DNA of 35,813 nucleotides from Bradyrhizobium valentinum (GCF_001440405.1 NZ_LLXX01000198.1:1-35813); one strand, 5' to 3'; positions 24,511-33,231 are shown, counted from the first letter of the stretch. Made by a program: numbers and translations. The notes: generated by a model not told the origin, from the sequence alone.

Positions 24511-24996
24511 TCAAAGCTGCCCCAGCAGCGTATCGCCGCCTGATACCTCGACCTTGCCTGGCGCGGGCTCGAGATTGAGCTTCTTCACGACGCCATCGTC
24601 CACCAGCATCGAATAGCGCTTGGAGCGGATGCCGAGGCCGTTGCCGGAGGCGTCGAGCTCCATGCCGATCGCTTTGGTGAAGTCGGCATTGCCGTCGGCG
24701 AGGAACACGGCCTCGTCGCGCTGGTCGGTGTCGCGCTTCCAGGCGTTCATGACGAAGGCGTCGTTGACGGAGACGATGGCAATGGTGTTCACGCCCTTGT
24801 CCTTGATGGCATAGGCGTTGAGGAAGATGCTCGGCAGGTGCATCTTGTGGCAGGTGCCGGTATAGGCGCCGGGCACCGCGAACAGCGCGACCTTCTTGCC
24901 CTTGAAAATATCATCGGTGGTTTTGACCTGCGGCCCCTCCGCCGTCATCACGCGAAATTTGGCTTCCGGCAGCTTGTCGCCAACTTGGATCGTCAT
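24511..24996 (-). CDS. Prx5-type 1-Cys peroxiredoxin
   Basis: A 161-residue thiol peroxidase of the Prx5/type II group that reduces hydrogen peroxide and organic peroxides. The peroxidatic Cys is C49 in VPGAYTGTCHKMHLP; the family norm is PGAFTPTC, so the Pro is Gly here. The partner Arg lies in GIRSKRYSM. It has only one cysteine, so reduction must come from an outside thiol such as glutaredoxin or glutathione. The start at 24996 follows GGGAGAATTG; the long upstream frame is repeat DNA and lacks a site. Confidence 0.93.
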   Translation of the reverse strand: MTIQVGDKLPEAKFRVMTAEGPQVKTTDDIFKGKKVALFAVPGAYTGTCHKMHLPSIFLNAYAIKDKGVNTIAIVSVNDAFVMNAWKRDTDQRDEAVFLADGNADFTKAIGMELDASGNGLGIRSKRYSMLVDDGVVKKLNLEPAPGKVEVSGGDTLLGQL

Positions 24997-25030
24997 CGTC
25001 AATTCTCCCTCACTGAGCGGTGTGTGTCTT

Positions 25031-25098
25031 ATAGCGTTTTCGAGCGAAGTGGATACCGGTTCGCGTGAAGAAAACGCGTCAAAGCAAGGATCTGGAGC
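25031..25098 (+). repeat. Dispersed repeat atagcgttttcgagcgaagt, copy A
   Basis: The block atagcgttttcgagcgaagt, ggataccggttcgcgtgaag, aaaacgcgtcaaagcaagga. It matches, in inverted orientation and with about 85% identity by eye, the block at 27488-27554. It lies just upstream of the peroxiredoxin gene. I recall this sequence as a widely dispersed Rhizobiales intergenic repeat. Confidence 0.8.
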
Positions 25099-25182
25099 GG
25101 CCGCTCCAGACCGGGCGGGTGACCGGCACAATATTCAGGGCCAGCGAAACGGCAACGGCTGAGGCCGTTCACGCTTGCGTCA

Positions 25183-25734
25183 TCACGGCGAAAAGCCCCC
25201 TTCGTCCAGGAAGGCCTGCTCCTCGGGCGTGGTGGCGCGGCCCAAGAGGCGGTTGCGATGAGGGAAGCGGCCGAAGCGGCGGATGATGTCGGCGTGGTGT
25301 TCGGCCCATTTCAGGCTTTCGGTATGGCCGGCCGCGCGCGACAGCTCGATGCAGCGCAACTGGTCGGACAGGTGCTCCGAATGCATGAAAGGCAGATAGA
25401 GGAATTCACGCAAGGCGGGATCGATCCGCGCGTCCACGCCGCGATCGACGGCGCGGTGCGCCACCTCGCGCGCGGGGCGGTCGCTGGCATAGGTCCTGAT
25501 GTCGCCGCGGAACATGTTGCGGGGAAACTGGTCGAGCACGATGACGAGCGCCAGCGCGCCGTCATCGCTTCCTTCCCATGACGATAATTCACCCGCTGCC
25601 GCGCTCTGCCACAGCCGGAGGAAGCGCCGATGCACCTCAGCGTCGAACGCGTCGTCGCGCATGTACCAGCGTTCGGGGCCGGCATCACGCCAGAACGCCA
25701 GGATGTCGGCCGGCGTGATGGAAGCTTCAACCAT
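25183..25734 (-). CDS. DUF924 family protein
   Basis: A 183-residue all-helical protein of the DUF924 family (function unknown, TPR-like fold). Family marks include ILAFWRDAGPERWYMRDDAF, then the strongly conserved ALVIVLDQFPRNMFRG, then REFLYLPFMHSEHLSDQ and the C-terminal IIRRFGRFPHRNRLLGR. It is 21 bases downstream of fadD on the same strand, so it is probably co-transcribed with it. No ribosome-binding site stands out before the ATG at 25734. A link to fatty acid metabolism is only suggested by position. Confidence 0.92.
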   Translation of the reverse strand: MVEASITPADILAFWRDAGPERWYMRDDAFDAEVHRRFLRLWQSAAAGELSSWEGSDDGALALVIVLDQFPRNMFRGDIRTYASDRPAREVAHRAVDRGVDARIDPALREFLYLPFMHSEHLSDQLRCIELSRAAGHTESLKWAEHHADIIRRFGRFPHRNRLLGRATTPEEQAFLDEGGFSP

Positions 25735-25755
25735 GCGCGAGCGCTCGTTCGCCCC

Positions 25756-27438
25756 TTAAGCCGCGGCCTTTTTCTCGTCGCGCAGTTCGCGACGCAGGAT
25801 CTTGCCGACATTGGTCTTGGGCAGATCGGTCCTGAACTCGATCTGCTTGGGGACCTTGTAGGCGGTGAGCTGCGTGCCGCAGAACTTGATGACGTCGTCG
25901 GCCGAAAGGTTCGGATCCTTCTTGACGATGAACGCCTTCACCGCCTCGCCCGATTTCGAGTCCGCGACGCCGATCACGGCGCATTCCAGCACGCCCGGAT
26001 GGCCTGCGATCACTTCCTCGATCTCGTTCGGATAGACGTTGAAGCCCGAGACCAGGATCATGTCCTTCTTGCGGTCGACGATCTTGGTGTAGCCGCGCTC
26101 GTCCATCACGCCGATGTCGCCGGTGCGGAAGAAGCCGTCCGCGGTCATGACGTTCGCAGTCTCTTCCGGGCGGTTCCAATAGCCGGCCATCACCTGAGGT
26201 CCCTTGGCGCAGATCTCGCCGGGCTCGCCGAGCGGCACTTCCTTGCCGTCGTCGTCGCGGATCGAGATGTAGGTCGAGGGCACGGGAATGCCGATCGAGC
26301 CGGAGAACTGGTCGGTGTCGGCGGGGTTGCAGGTCAGCACCGGCGAGGTCTCGGACAGGCCATAGCCCTCCGACAGCGCGCAACCGGTGACCTTCAGCCA
26401 TTTCTCGGCGACCGGCTTCTGGGTGGCCATGCCGCCGCCAAAGGAGGTCTTCAGCTTGGAGAAGTCGACCTTGTCGAAGCCGGGTGCGTTGAGCAGGGCA
26501 TTGTAGAGCGTGTTGACCGCCGGGAAGCTGTTGACCTGGTACTTCATCAATTCCTTGATGAAGCCCGGTATGTCGCGCGGATTCGGGATCAGGAGGTTGA
26601 CGCCGCCGGCCCGCACCGCCATCAGGAAGCACGCCGTCAACGCGAAGATGTGATAGAGCGGCAGCGCGCAGACGATGAAGAGCTGGTCGACATGCGGCGG
26701 CTTCTTCAGCGCCGGCTGTAGCCAGGCGTCGTTCTGCAGCACGTTGGCGAGGATGTTCTTGTGCTGCAGCGTCGCGCCTTTGGAGACGCCGGTGGTGCCG
26801 CCAGTATATTGCAGGAAGGCGACGTCATCGCGGGCAAGCTGCGGCTTGTTGAGCTTCATGCCGCGGCCGGCGGCAAGCGCCTCGTTGAACGAGACCGAGC
26901 CCGGGAGCGACCAGGCCGGAACCATCTTCTTCACCTTGCGTACGACAAGGTTGACGATCACGCCCTTGAAGCCGAGCAGGTCGCCCATGCTGCCGACGAT
27001 CACGTGCTTCACGGAAGTCCTCGCGATCACCTGCTGAACCGTGGTGGCGAAATTCTCCAGAACGATGATCGCCTCGGCGCCGGAATCCTTGAGCTGATGC
27101 TCGAGCTCGCGCGGGGTGTAGAGCGGGTTGACGTTCACCACGGCGTAGCCGGCGCGCAGCACGGCGGCGGTCGAGACCGGATATTGCAGCACGTTCGGCA
27201 TCATCAGCGCGACGCGGGCGCCCTTTTGCAGGCCCTTGCTCTGCAGATAGGCGCCAAGCGCGGCCGACATCTCATCCAGGTCGCGGTAGCTGATCGACTT
27301 GTCCATGCAGATGAACGCCTTGCGGTCGGCGAACTTCGCAAAGCTTTCTTCCAATAGCTCGACCAGCGACGAGTATTGGGTGACGTCGATATCGGCTGGC
27401 ACGCCGGCCGGATATTGCTTGAGCCAGATCCGCTCCAT
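25756..27438 (-). CDS. fadD: Long-chain fatty acid-CoA ligase
   Basis: A 560-residue AMP-forming ligase that activates long-chain fatty acids to acyl-CoA for beta-oxidation or lipid synthesis, at the inner face of the membrane. Motifs: ATP/AMP-binding YTGGTTGVSKGA at 211-222, GYGLSETSPV at about 358, DERGYTKIVDRKKDMI in the hinge region, and the C-terminal lysine in NVGKILRREL near 545. The N-terminus (MERIWLKQYPAGVPADID) and the length match bacterial FadD (E. coli 561). The ATG at 27438 follows AGAGGGG. First gene of a likely pair with the DUF924 gene. Confidence 0.94.
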   Translation of the reverse strand: MERIWLKQYPAGVPADIDVTQYSSLVELLEESFAKFADRKAFICMDKSISYRDLDEMSAALGAYLQSKGLQKGARVALMMPNVLQYPVSTAAVLRAGYAVVNVNPLYTPRELEHQLKDSGAEAIIVLENFATTVQQVIARTSVKHVIVGSMGDLLGFKGVIVNLVVRKVKKMVPAWSLPGSVSFNEALAAGRGMKLNKPQLARDDVAFLQYTGGTTGVSKGATLQHKNILANVLQNDAWLQPALKKPPHVDQLFIVCALPLYHIFALTACFLMAVRAGGVNLLIPNPRDIPGFIKELMKYQVNSFPAVNTLYNALLNAPGFDKVDFSKLKTSFGGGMATQKPVAEKWLKVTGCALSEGYGLSETSPVLTCNPADTDQFSGSIGIPVPSTYISIRDDDGKEVPLGEPGEICAKGPQVMAGYWNRPEETANVMTADGFFRTGDIGVMDERGYTKIVDRKKDMILVSGFNVYPNEIEEVIAGHPGVLECAVIGVADSKSGEAVKAFIVKKDPNLSADDVIKFCGTQLTAYKVPKQIEFRTDLPKTNVGKILRRELRDEKKAAA

Positions 27439-27487
27439 GGTATTTCCCCTCTGGTTCCAAGCCCGGCTCTGATTGCATCAGACCCGT

Positions 27488-27554
27488 GCTCTAATTTTTG
27501 TTTTGACGCGTTTTCTTCATGCGAACCGGTGCCCACTTCGCTCGAAAACGCTAT
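27488..27554 (-). repeat. Dispersed repeat atagcgttttcgagcgaagt, copy B (inverted)
   Basis: Read on the minus strand this is atagcgttttcgagcgaagt, gggcaccggttcgcatgaag, aaaacgcgtcaaaacaaaaa. It is the inverted partner of the block at 25031-25098 and lies just upstream of fadD. The rest of the gap up to 27711 shows no gene. Confidence 0.8.
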
Positions 27555-27711
27555 GGTCCTGTTTCTTGGCCGGGCACGCCTTGTGTTTTGGGCAGTATTG
27601 TGAATGCCGCCGCCGATGGCAAGCGGCTGCGCGTTATCGACGCCTTCGGCGATCTGGAATAGTTCGGCCGAATGGCAGGAAAACTGCCAAATTATGCGGC
27701 TTCGTGGGCCG

Positions 27712-29181
27712 TTAACCAGCCGGCTTGGTTTCGCCCTTGGGTTTAGCAGCGGCCTTCGGCTTGGCCGGCTTCGGTGCGGGCTTGTCTCCGACGGCCGCGG
27801 GCTTGGCGGCTGCGGGTTGGGCGGCTGCGGGCTTGGTGGCTGGCTTTCGTTCGGCCGCAGCGGCCGGCTTTTTTTCGGCCGAGGCGGCCGGCTTGGCGGC
27901 AGCGTCCGGCTTGGCGTCCGCATGCCTGACCGCAGCGGGCTTGGCTGCCGGCTTTGCGTTGGCTTCAGCCTTGGGCGCCGCCGCGGCGTCGGGCTTCTTC
28001 GCGGCAATCTTCGATTTCTTGCCGCGCTTTGCAGAGGCCTGCTTCTCGGCCTCCGCCGCAACGGCCGCGATCAACGCGGCGCCGGTCTTGGTGGGACCGG
28101 TATAGACCGGAACAGGCTCGGACGGCTCTGCCGCGGCAGCCAGCAGATCCGCAGGTTTGATCGGGTGCTGCAGCCCCGCCGTAAAGAAGGTCACCGCGGT
28201 CTCGCCGGTCGAAGCGCTGCCGTTGGTGGCGACGACGTCGGCGTCCTCGTCGGTGGCGGGACGCTTGCGTTTGCCGTTGCACATTTCGTCGCGCAGGTTC
28301 GGCGGCGATGCATCGATCGGAACCAGATTGTCGACGGTGCCGAGCGCGGGCTTCAGCCAGCCCAGCCCATTGCCGCCGAAGCCGCGTTCCAGCAATTGCG
28401 CTGCGCGAACGGCGCGCGCATGACCCGACGATGCGCCGAGCACGACGGCGATCAGCCGCTTGCCGTTGCGCGTCGCGGAGGCGACCAGATTGTAGCCGGA
28501 AGCGCAGATGAAGCCGGTCTTGAAACCGTCGGCGCCGGGATAGCGCCCGATTAGCTTGTTGAAATTCTGCGTCACCCTACGCCCATAGCGGATCGAGGGA
28601 ATGTGCATGAAGTATTCGTATTCCGGCAGGTCGCGAATGACGGCGCGCGCCAGCATCGCGAGATCGCGCGCCGAGGTGACCTGTCCGTCCGCCGGTAGGC
28701 CGTTAGGATTGACGTAGCTCGTCTGCGTCATGCCGAGCTTCAGCGCGGTCTGGTTCATCATGGCCGAGAAACCGTCGACCGATCCGCCGACGCCTTCGGC
28801 GAGCACCACGGCCATGTCGTTGGCCGACTTTACCATCATCATCTTGAGCGCGTTATCGACGGTAACTTGGGTGCCCGGAGGAAAACCCATCTTGGACGGC
28901 GACTCCGAGGCTGCGACCGGCGACACCGTCAAGAGCGTGTCAAGCGACAGTCGTCCTTCCTTCACGGCCTTCAGCGTGACGTAGGCAGTCATGATCTTGG
29001 TCACCGAGGCGGGATACCAAGGCATGGTGGCGTTGTCGGCCTGCAGGACCTTGCCGGTATCGGCTTCGACGACCAGCAGCGCTTCGGCGTGCACGACGCG
29101 CGGCGTCACGACGACAAGCGCCGCTACAAGGAGGATCCAGTTCACTGACGGATGGCGAAGCAGCGGGCGAAGAAAATGCAC
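27712..29181 (-). CDS. D-alanyl-D-alanine carboxypeptidase (S11) with Ala/Lys/Pro tail
   Basis: A 489-residue penicillin-binding protein of peptidase family S11, which trims the terminal D-Ala of peptidoglycan stem peptides in the periplasm. A signal peptide (to about residue 32, VVHA-EALL) precedes the catalytic domain with SxxK at S59-K62, SxN at S119-N121 and KTG at K221-G223. From about residue 350 the protein turns into a low-complexity tail rich in Ala, Lys and Pro (KPAAKPAAVRHADAKPDAAA and similar), with no C-terminal amphipathic anchor seen. The start is GTG at 29181, needed to include the whole signal peptide; GGAACGGAAAA precedes it. The tail may bind anionic wall polymers (inference). 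Confidence 0.92.
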   Translation of the reverse strand: MHFLRPLLRHPSVNWILLVAALVVVTPRVVHAEALLVVEADTGKVLQADNATMPWYPASVTKIMTAYVTLKAVKEGRLSLDTLLTVSPVAASESPSKMGFPPGTQVTVDNALKMMMVKSANDMAVVLAEGVGGSVDGFSAMMNQTALKLGMTQTSYVNPNGLPADGQVTSARDLAMLARAVIRDLPEYEYFMHIPSIRYGRRVTQNFNKLIGRYPGADGFKTGFICASGYNLVASATRNGKRLIAVVLGASSGHARAVRAAQLLERGFGGNGLGWLKPALGTVDNLVPIDASPPNLRDEMCNGKRKRPATDEDADVVATNGSASTGETAVTFFTAGLQHPIKPADLLAAAAEPSEPVPVYTGPTKTGAALIAAVAAEAEKQASAKRGKKSKIAAKKPDAAAAPKAEANAKPAAKPAAVRHADAKPDAAAKPAASAEKKPAAAAERKPATKPAAAQPAAAKPAAVGDKPAPKPAKPKAAAKPKGETKPAG

Positions 29182-29384
29182 TTTTCCGTTCCGGTCCTTT
29201 GCGACCCGCCTTCGAGAAGGAGGTCCTCTAGATCTAGCGTTCGGGTTTCAAGCGTGTCCGGCGCCGTCGCGTTGCGCGCAGTGCGCAAACCTATACCGGC
29301 TTGGCGATTCAGAACAGAGGCTCGGCCACTAAATCGTGGATGAAATAGGCGCAATTTCGACGATAGTTGAACGTTAACAGCGTT

Positions 29385-31163
29385 CTATCGGGCCTCAATA
29401 CTGGGCCGCGCGCTCTCCTGCACCATGAATTGGGCCTTCGCGAGTTCCGCAAAGCGTCCGCCCTTGGCCACCAGTTCATCGAAAGTTCCGCTTTCGATCA
29501 CGCGGCCATTGTCGAACATCAGGATGCGGGTGGCGTTGCGGATAGTCGAAAGCCGGTGCGCGATCACAAACGTGGTGCGGCCCTTCATCACCTCGTCGAG
29601 GGCGGCGTTGACCTTGGCCTCGGTGACGGCGTCGAGCGCGCTGGTCGCTTCGTCGAGGATCAGGATCGGCGGGTCTTTCAACAGTGCCCGTGCGATCGAC
29701 AGCCGTTGCCGCTCGCCGCCGGACAGCATGCGACCGCGCTCGCCGGCATGGGTTTCGAATTTCTTTTCGCTGCGCTCGATGAATTCCAGCGCCTGCGCAC
29801 GGCTTGCGGCGATGCGCATTTCCTCCTCTGTGGCGTCCGGCTTGCCGACCCGCAGATTGTCCGCGAGCGAGCGGTTGAACAGCAGCGCTTCCTGGAACAC
29901 CACGCCGATGTTCCGCCGCAACGCGGTCAGCTTCAAGGCACGTATATCCATGCCGTCGATCTTGATGATGCCGGACTGCGGATCGAAGGCGCGATGCAAC
30001 AGCGCGATAGCCGTCGACTTGCCGGCGCCGGTCGGGCCGACCAGGGCGATGGTCTGGCCGGGCAGGGCGGTAAACGAAACGTCTTCGACCGCGGGCCGTT
30101 TGCCGTCATAGGAAAACGAGACGTCGTGGAATTCGATGAGCCCGGAAAGCCGTCCGGTGTCAACAGCACCGGGCCGGTCGCGCACCGCGGGTACAGCGTC
30201 CAGCACGTCGAAGAATTCCTGCAGTCTTGGCGCCTCCATGAACACGCTGTTGATGAAGCTCACCACCTGCTCGAGCTTCTGGATCAGCATGGTCGCGAAG
30301 CTCACGAACATCACGATCTCGCCGACCGTCGTCTGTCCCTGTGCGTGCAGGTAGATGCCGACGGTAAAGATCGCGAGCACGGTGATGGTGGTGGATGCGC
30401 GGGTGATGACGGTGACCAGCGCCCACCAGCCCAATACCGGCATCTGGGCGGCGAGCAGCTTGTCGGCGACGAAGCGCAGGCCCTGAACTTCCGCGTCGAT
30501 CCGCACGAAGCTCTGCACCAGCGCGACATTGCCGAGCGCGTCGGAGGCGCGCGCCGACAGATCGCTGTACTGCGCCTCAACCTCGCTCTGCATGCCGTAG
30601 GTCTTGCGCACCACCAGCGTGGTCAGCACCGTGAACACCACGCACAGCACGAACAACAGGATCGCCAGCCGCCAGTTGATGTAGAGCGCCAGCGGCAGCA
30701 GCACCACCAGCGACAGGATGGCGGCAAAGTGCTCGCGGAAGAAGGCGAGCCAGAGCCGCCACAGCGAATCAGTGCCGTTCAGCATCACCTTCATCAATCG
30801 GCCGGAATGGGTGCCGGTGTGGAAGGTCAGCGGCAGCTGCATGATGTGTTCGAAATAATCCGTCAGCACCACCTGACGCTGGCGGTGCGCCAGCTTGTCG
30901 GCGTGGAGCGCGACAATGGCGCTGCAGCCGATGGTGAACAGGCCGAACGCCGCCCAGGCCGCCAGCAGCGGCCAGGCCGAGTTCGTCGCCAGCGGTCCGG
31001 CCTGCGGCTTGCCCGAGAGCACGTCGACGATCTTGCCGAACAGCACCGGCTCGGCGAATTGCGCGCCGGCCAGCAGCAGGTTGGCGACGGCGAGAATCCA
31101 GCCCAGCCGCGCCTCCTTGCCGAGCAGCTCGAGGACGCGGGTGTAAAGGCGCAGCATGGACAT
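29385..31163 (-). CDS. ndvA: Cyclic beta-glucan ABC exporter, NdvA type
   Basis: A 592-residue half-size ABC exporter: about six membrane helices, then an ATPase. The N-terminus (MSMLRLYTRVLELLGKEA, then LAGAQFAEPVLFGKIVDVLS) is close to rhizobial NdvA and Brucella Cgt, which export cyclic beta-glucans to the periplasm. ATPase motifs are Walker A GPTGAGKSTA (about 372), signature LSGGERQRLSIARAL (about 478), Walker B PILILDEATSAL and IAHRLSTI. The start at 31163 was chosen by family match; the upstream frame is repeat DNA. No glucan synthase gene is adjacent. The substrate is inferred from similarity; other envelope glycans are possible. Confidence 0.85.
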   Translation of the reverse strand: MSMLRLYTRVLELLGKEARLGWILAVANLLLAGAQFAEPVLFGKIVDVLSGKPQAGPLATNSAWPLLAAWAAFGLFTIGCSAIVALHADKLAHRQRQVVLTDYFEHIMQLPLTFHTGTHSGRLMKVMLNGTDSLWRLWLAFFREHFAAILSLVVLLPLALYINWRLAILLFVLCVVFTVLTTLVVRKTYGMQSEVEAQYSDLSARASDALGNVALVQSFVRIDAEVQGLRFVADKLLAAQMPVLGWWALVTVITRASTTITVLAIFTVGIYLHAQGQTTVGEIVMFVSFATMLIQKLEQVVSFINSVFMEAPRLQEFFDVLDAVPAVRDRPGAVDTGRLSGLIEFHDVSFSYDGKRPAVEDVSFTALPGQTIALVGPTGAGKSTAIALLHRAFDPQSGIIKIDGMDIRALKLTALRRNIGVVFQEALLFNRSLADNLRVGKPDATEEEMRIAASRAQALEFIERSEKKFETHAGERGRMLSGGERQRLSIARALLKDPPILILDEATSALDAVTEAKVNAALDEVMKGRTTFVIAHRLSTIRNATRILMFDNGRVIESGTFDELVAKGGRFAELAKAQFMVQESARPSIEAR

Positions 31164-31265
31164 TAGGTGAGGACTCGCAAGACGATTCAATTTGCCATTG
31201 TAAGCAGGGATCACTGAGGACACTAGTGAGGTGGGTGCATACGTCAGGCAATTGAGCAAGCGGCG

Positions 31266-31444
31266 CCCCTCTCCCCAACCCTCCCCCGCAAGGGGCCTGC
31301 AAGGGGGGAAGGAGCCCATCCGCCAGTGCCCCTCTGACAATGCCAACGATGCTCAGCAGCACGCGCCGCGCGAAGTGAGGTGAGCACGCTCATCAGGCTC
31401 CCTCCCCCCTTGCGGGGCCTTGCGGGGGAGGGTTGGGGAGAGGG
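31266..31444. repeat. 180-bp element with ~50-bp inverted ends
   Basis: The left end (cccctctccccaaccctccc, cccgcaaggggcctgcaagg, ggggaaggagcc) matches the inverse of the right end (ggctccctcccccctt, gcggggccttgcgggggagg, gttggggagagggg) over about 50 bases with a few mismatches. The interior of about 80 bases contains no ORF. It looks like a non-autonomous mobile element or a large extragenic hairpin, between ndvA and the ABC binding protein gene. Confidence 0.8.
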
Positions 31445-31481
31445 GTAAGCCGCGGGCACCGGCGGAAGAAGCAAGCGCTCG

Positions 31482-32558
31482 CTAGTTGCTCAATCGGCCG
31501 TTCAGCGGCGGCAGGAACTGGTCGTCGAAAATGTCGGAAGGCTGCGGTCGCTTCTGAAACTTGAAATCTTCCGCGATCTGATCGATCGAGCGCTCGAAAC
31601 GCGCCGGATCGATAGCGCCGATGCCGTTGCGCTTCACCTCGCTGGTCAGGATGTTGTCGCGCAGGATGCTTTGCAGGCGTTCGAGTTCGAGGTCCTTCGA
31701 GCCGCCGTCCATGCGGTTGGTGACCTCGGCCGCGGCGCCTGCAGGGTCCTTGATCGTAAGATGCAGGCCGCCGATCACGGCGCGCACGAACCCCTTCACC
31801 GCCTCGGGCTTGGCGGCCGCCAGCGCCGGATTGGCGATAACAGCGAAACCGTAGGCCTCGCAGCCATAGTCGGCGAATTTCAGCACCGCCAGATCGTCGG
31901 CAGGCACGCCGCGATCCCTCAAATTGATTGCCGAGAGATAGGAGAATCCGGTCACGGCATCGATCTGGCCTGCCGACAGCATCGGCTCGCGCACCGCGGC
32001 GCTGATGCTGCTCTGCTTCACGCTCTTGATGTTGATGCCGTTCTGCTTGGCCACCGCGGGCCACAGCCGGATCGACAGGTCTCCTTCGGCGGCGCCGAGA
32101 TTTTTGCCCTCGATGTCCGACAGCAAGCGGACGCCGCGGCTCTTCCGGGCGATGATGGTATAGGGCGCCCTGTTGAACAGCACGAACACCGCCTTGATCC
32201 TGGGGCCGCCCTGCTTGTCCTTGTCGCGAAACCGCATCAAGGCATTGATATCGACGAGGGCGAAATCGCTGGTGCCTGCCGCGACGCGCGCAATCGCGTC
32301 GGAGGATCCGCTGGCGATGTTGGTTGTGACCGCGAGCGCTTCCGCGCTGAACAGGCCGCCGGCTGCGGCCATCACAAACGGCGCCGCCGCGGCATCGATC
32401 GGACGGTCGAGCGAAAACTGGATCGCGAGCGGTGGCCGGGGGTCGTCCGCGGCCAACACGTTATTCGCCGTGAAGCCCGCAATGGCGCACAGGCCGGCAA
32501 TGAAAGCCAGGAGAACGCTCAGGTAAGAGCGGATGGCGCTGGTCCTGATAGCACGCAT
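31482..32558 (-). CDS. ABC transporter substrate-binding protein, SsuA/NMT1-like
   Basis: About 358 residues. A signal peptide (MRAIRTSAIRSYLSVLLAFI, cleavage near VLA-ADDP) supports the start at 32558, although the ribosome-binding site is weak. The mature protein is a periplasmic binding protein of the NMT1/THI5/SsuA-like fold: QFSLDRPIDAAAAPFVMAAA near the start, then SSDAIARVAAGTSDFALVDI, IIARKSRGVRLLSDIEGKNLG and DAVTGFSYL. Families of this fold bind nitrate, taurine, sulfonates or pyrimidine precursors. No ABC permease or ATPase gene is adjacent, so it is an orphan, and the ligand cannot be told. Confidence 0.85.
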   Translation of the reverse strand: MRAIRTSAIRSYLSVLLAFIAGLCAIAGFTANNVLAADDPRPPLAIQFSLDRPIDAAAAPFVMAAAGGLFSAEALAVTTNIASGSSDAIARVAAGTSDFALVDINALMRFRDKDKQGGPRIKAVFVLFNRAPYTIIARKSRGVRLLSDIEGKNLGAAEGDLSIRLWPAVAKQNGINIKSVKQSSISAAVREPMLSAGQIDAVTGFSYLSAINLRDRGVPADDLAVLKFADYGCEAYGFAVIANPALAAAKPEAVKGFVRAVIGGLHLTIKDPAGAAAEVTNRMDGGSKDLELERLQSILRDNILTSEVKRNGIGAIDPARFERSIDQIAEDFKFQKRPQPSDIFDDQFLPPLNGRLSN

Positions 32559-32799
32559 CGAGATTACATCAGCATGAGGTGGGACAAGTTGCCGCGCCGG
32601 TGATGTCTGTTTCGTGACATCGCCAACGGCATTTCTCGCCCTTGGGCGAGCCATTGTGCAGCATCTAACCTGAACCGCCGATGACTGCCACGATTTTGCC
32701 AGGGATCGTTCAGCCGCCGTTCGGATTCGAGAACCTAGTATCCGCTCGGTGGTTAGCTATCCGAGGCCTGTCAGGCCAGCTCCCACGGAGGATGTCGAG

Positions 32800-33198
32800 A
32801 TGTTTGCGCGAAAGGGTGTGTTTTCATCGATCGGCCGCGCCGGCGCGGTGGCAACGGTCGTAGCGGTGGCACTGACGGCGGTTGAACCGTCGAAGGCCTT
32901 TGCCGGCTCCGCGACGTCAGGCAAGGGCGTCACGGCTTCGACCGGGACCAGCGACGCGACCGATATCAGCGCGCGCCGCAGGTACTATCGAGGTGGCGGC
33001 GGCGCCGCGGCCGCAGCGGCCTTTGCAGGCATCGTCGGCACCGGGCTCGCGATCGCGGCCACCCAGAACCGCCGCGACTATTACTATGACCGCCACTACG
33101 GCTACTATGGCGGCGGACCAGCCTATTACGGTAGCCCGTATTATCACCGGCCCCGCGCTTATTATTACGGTGGTGGCCCCTACTATGGCGGCTGGTAA
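32800..33198 (+). CDS. Exported Gly/Tyr-rich protein
   Basis: A 132-residue protein with a signal peptide (about residues 1-36, AFA-GSAT) and a start at 32800 preceded by GGAGG; the longer open frame upstream is unsupported. It has an alanine/glycine-rich hydrophobic stretch (GGGAAAAAAFAGIVGTGLAI) that could be a membrane segment or glycine-zipper. The C-terminus of about 45 residues consists almost only of Tyr, Gly, Pro and His (YYYDRHYGYYGGGPAYYG). Such proteins are common in Bradyrhizobium, with no defined role; an outer-surface or envelope-associated location is inferred. It ends at a strong terminator. Confidence 0.82.
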   Translation: MFARKGVFSSIGRAGAVATVVAVALTAVEPSKAFAGSATSGKGVTASTGTSDATDISARRRYYRGGGGAAAAAAFAGIVGTGLAIAATQNRRDYYYDRHYGYYGGGPAYYGSPYYHRPRAYYYGGGPYYGGW

Positions 33199-33231
33199 AC
33201 GCGATCGCTAAAATCGCAACCGTTAAAGATG

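Noticed and set aside
27604..28554. Long plus-strand ORF opposite the carboxypeptidase
   Set aside because: It is a shadow of the Ala/Lys/Pro-rich coding region; its glycine/leucine/arginine repeats simply mirror that low-complexity sequence.
29367..31166. 599-codon plus-strand ORF opposite the ABC exporter
   Set aside because: A shadow ORF of a high-GC gene: the minus strand encodes intact ABC motifs, and the plus product is His/Gln/Arg-rich with no domain.
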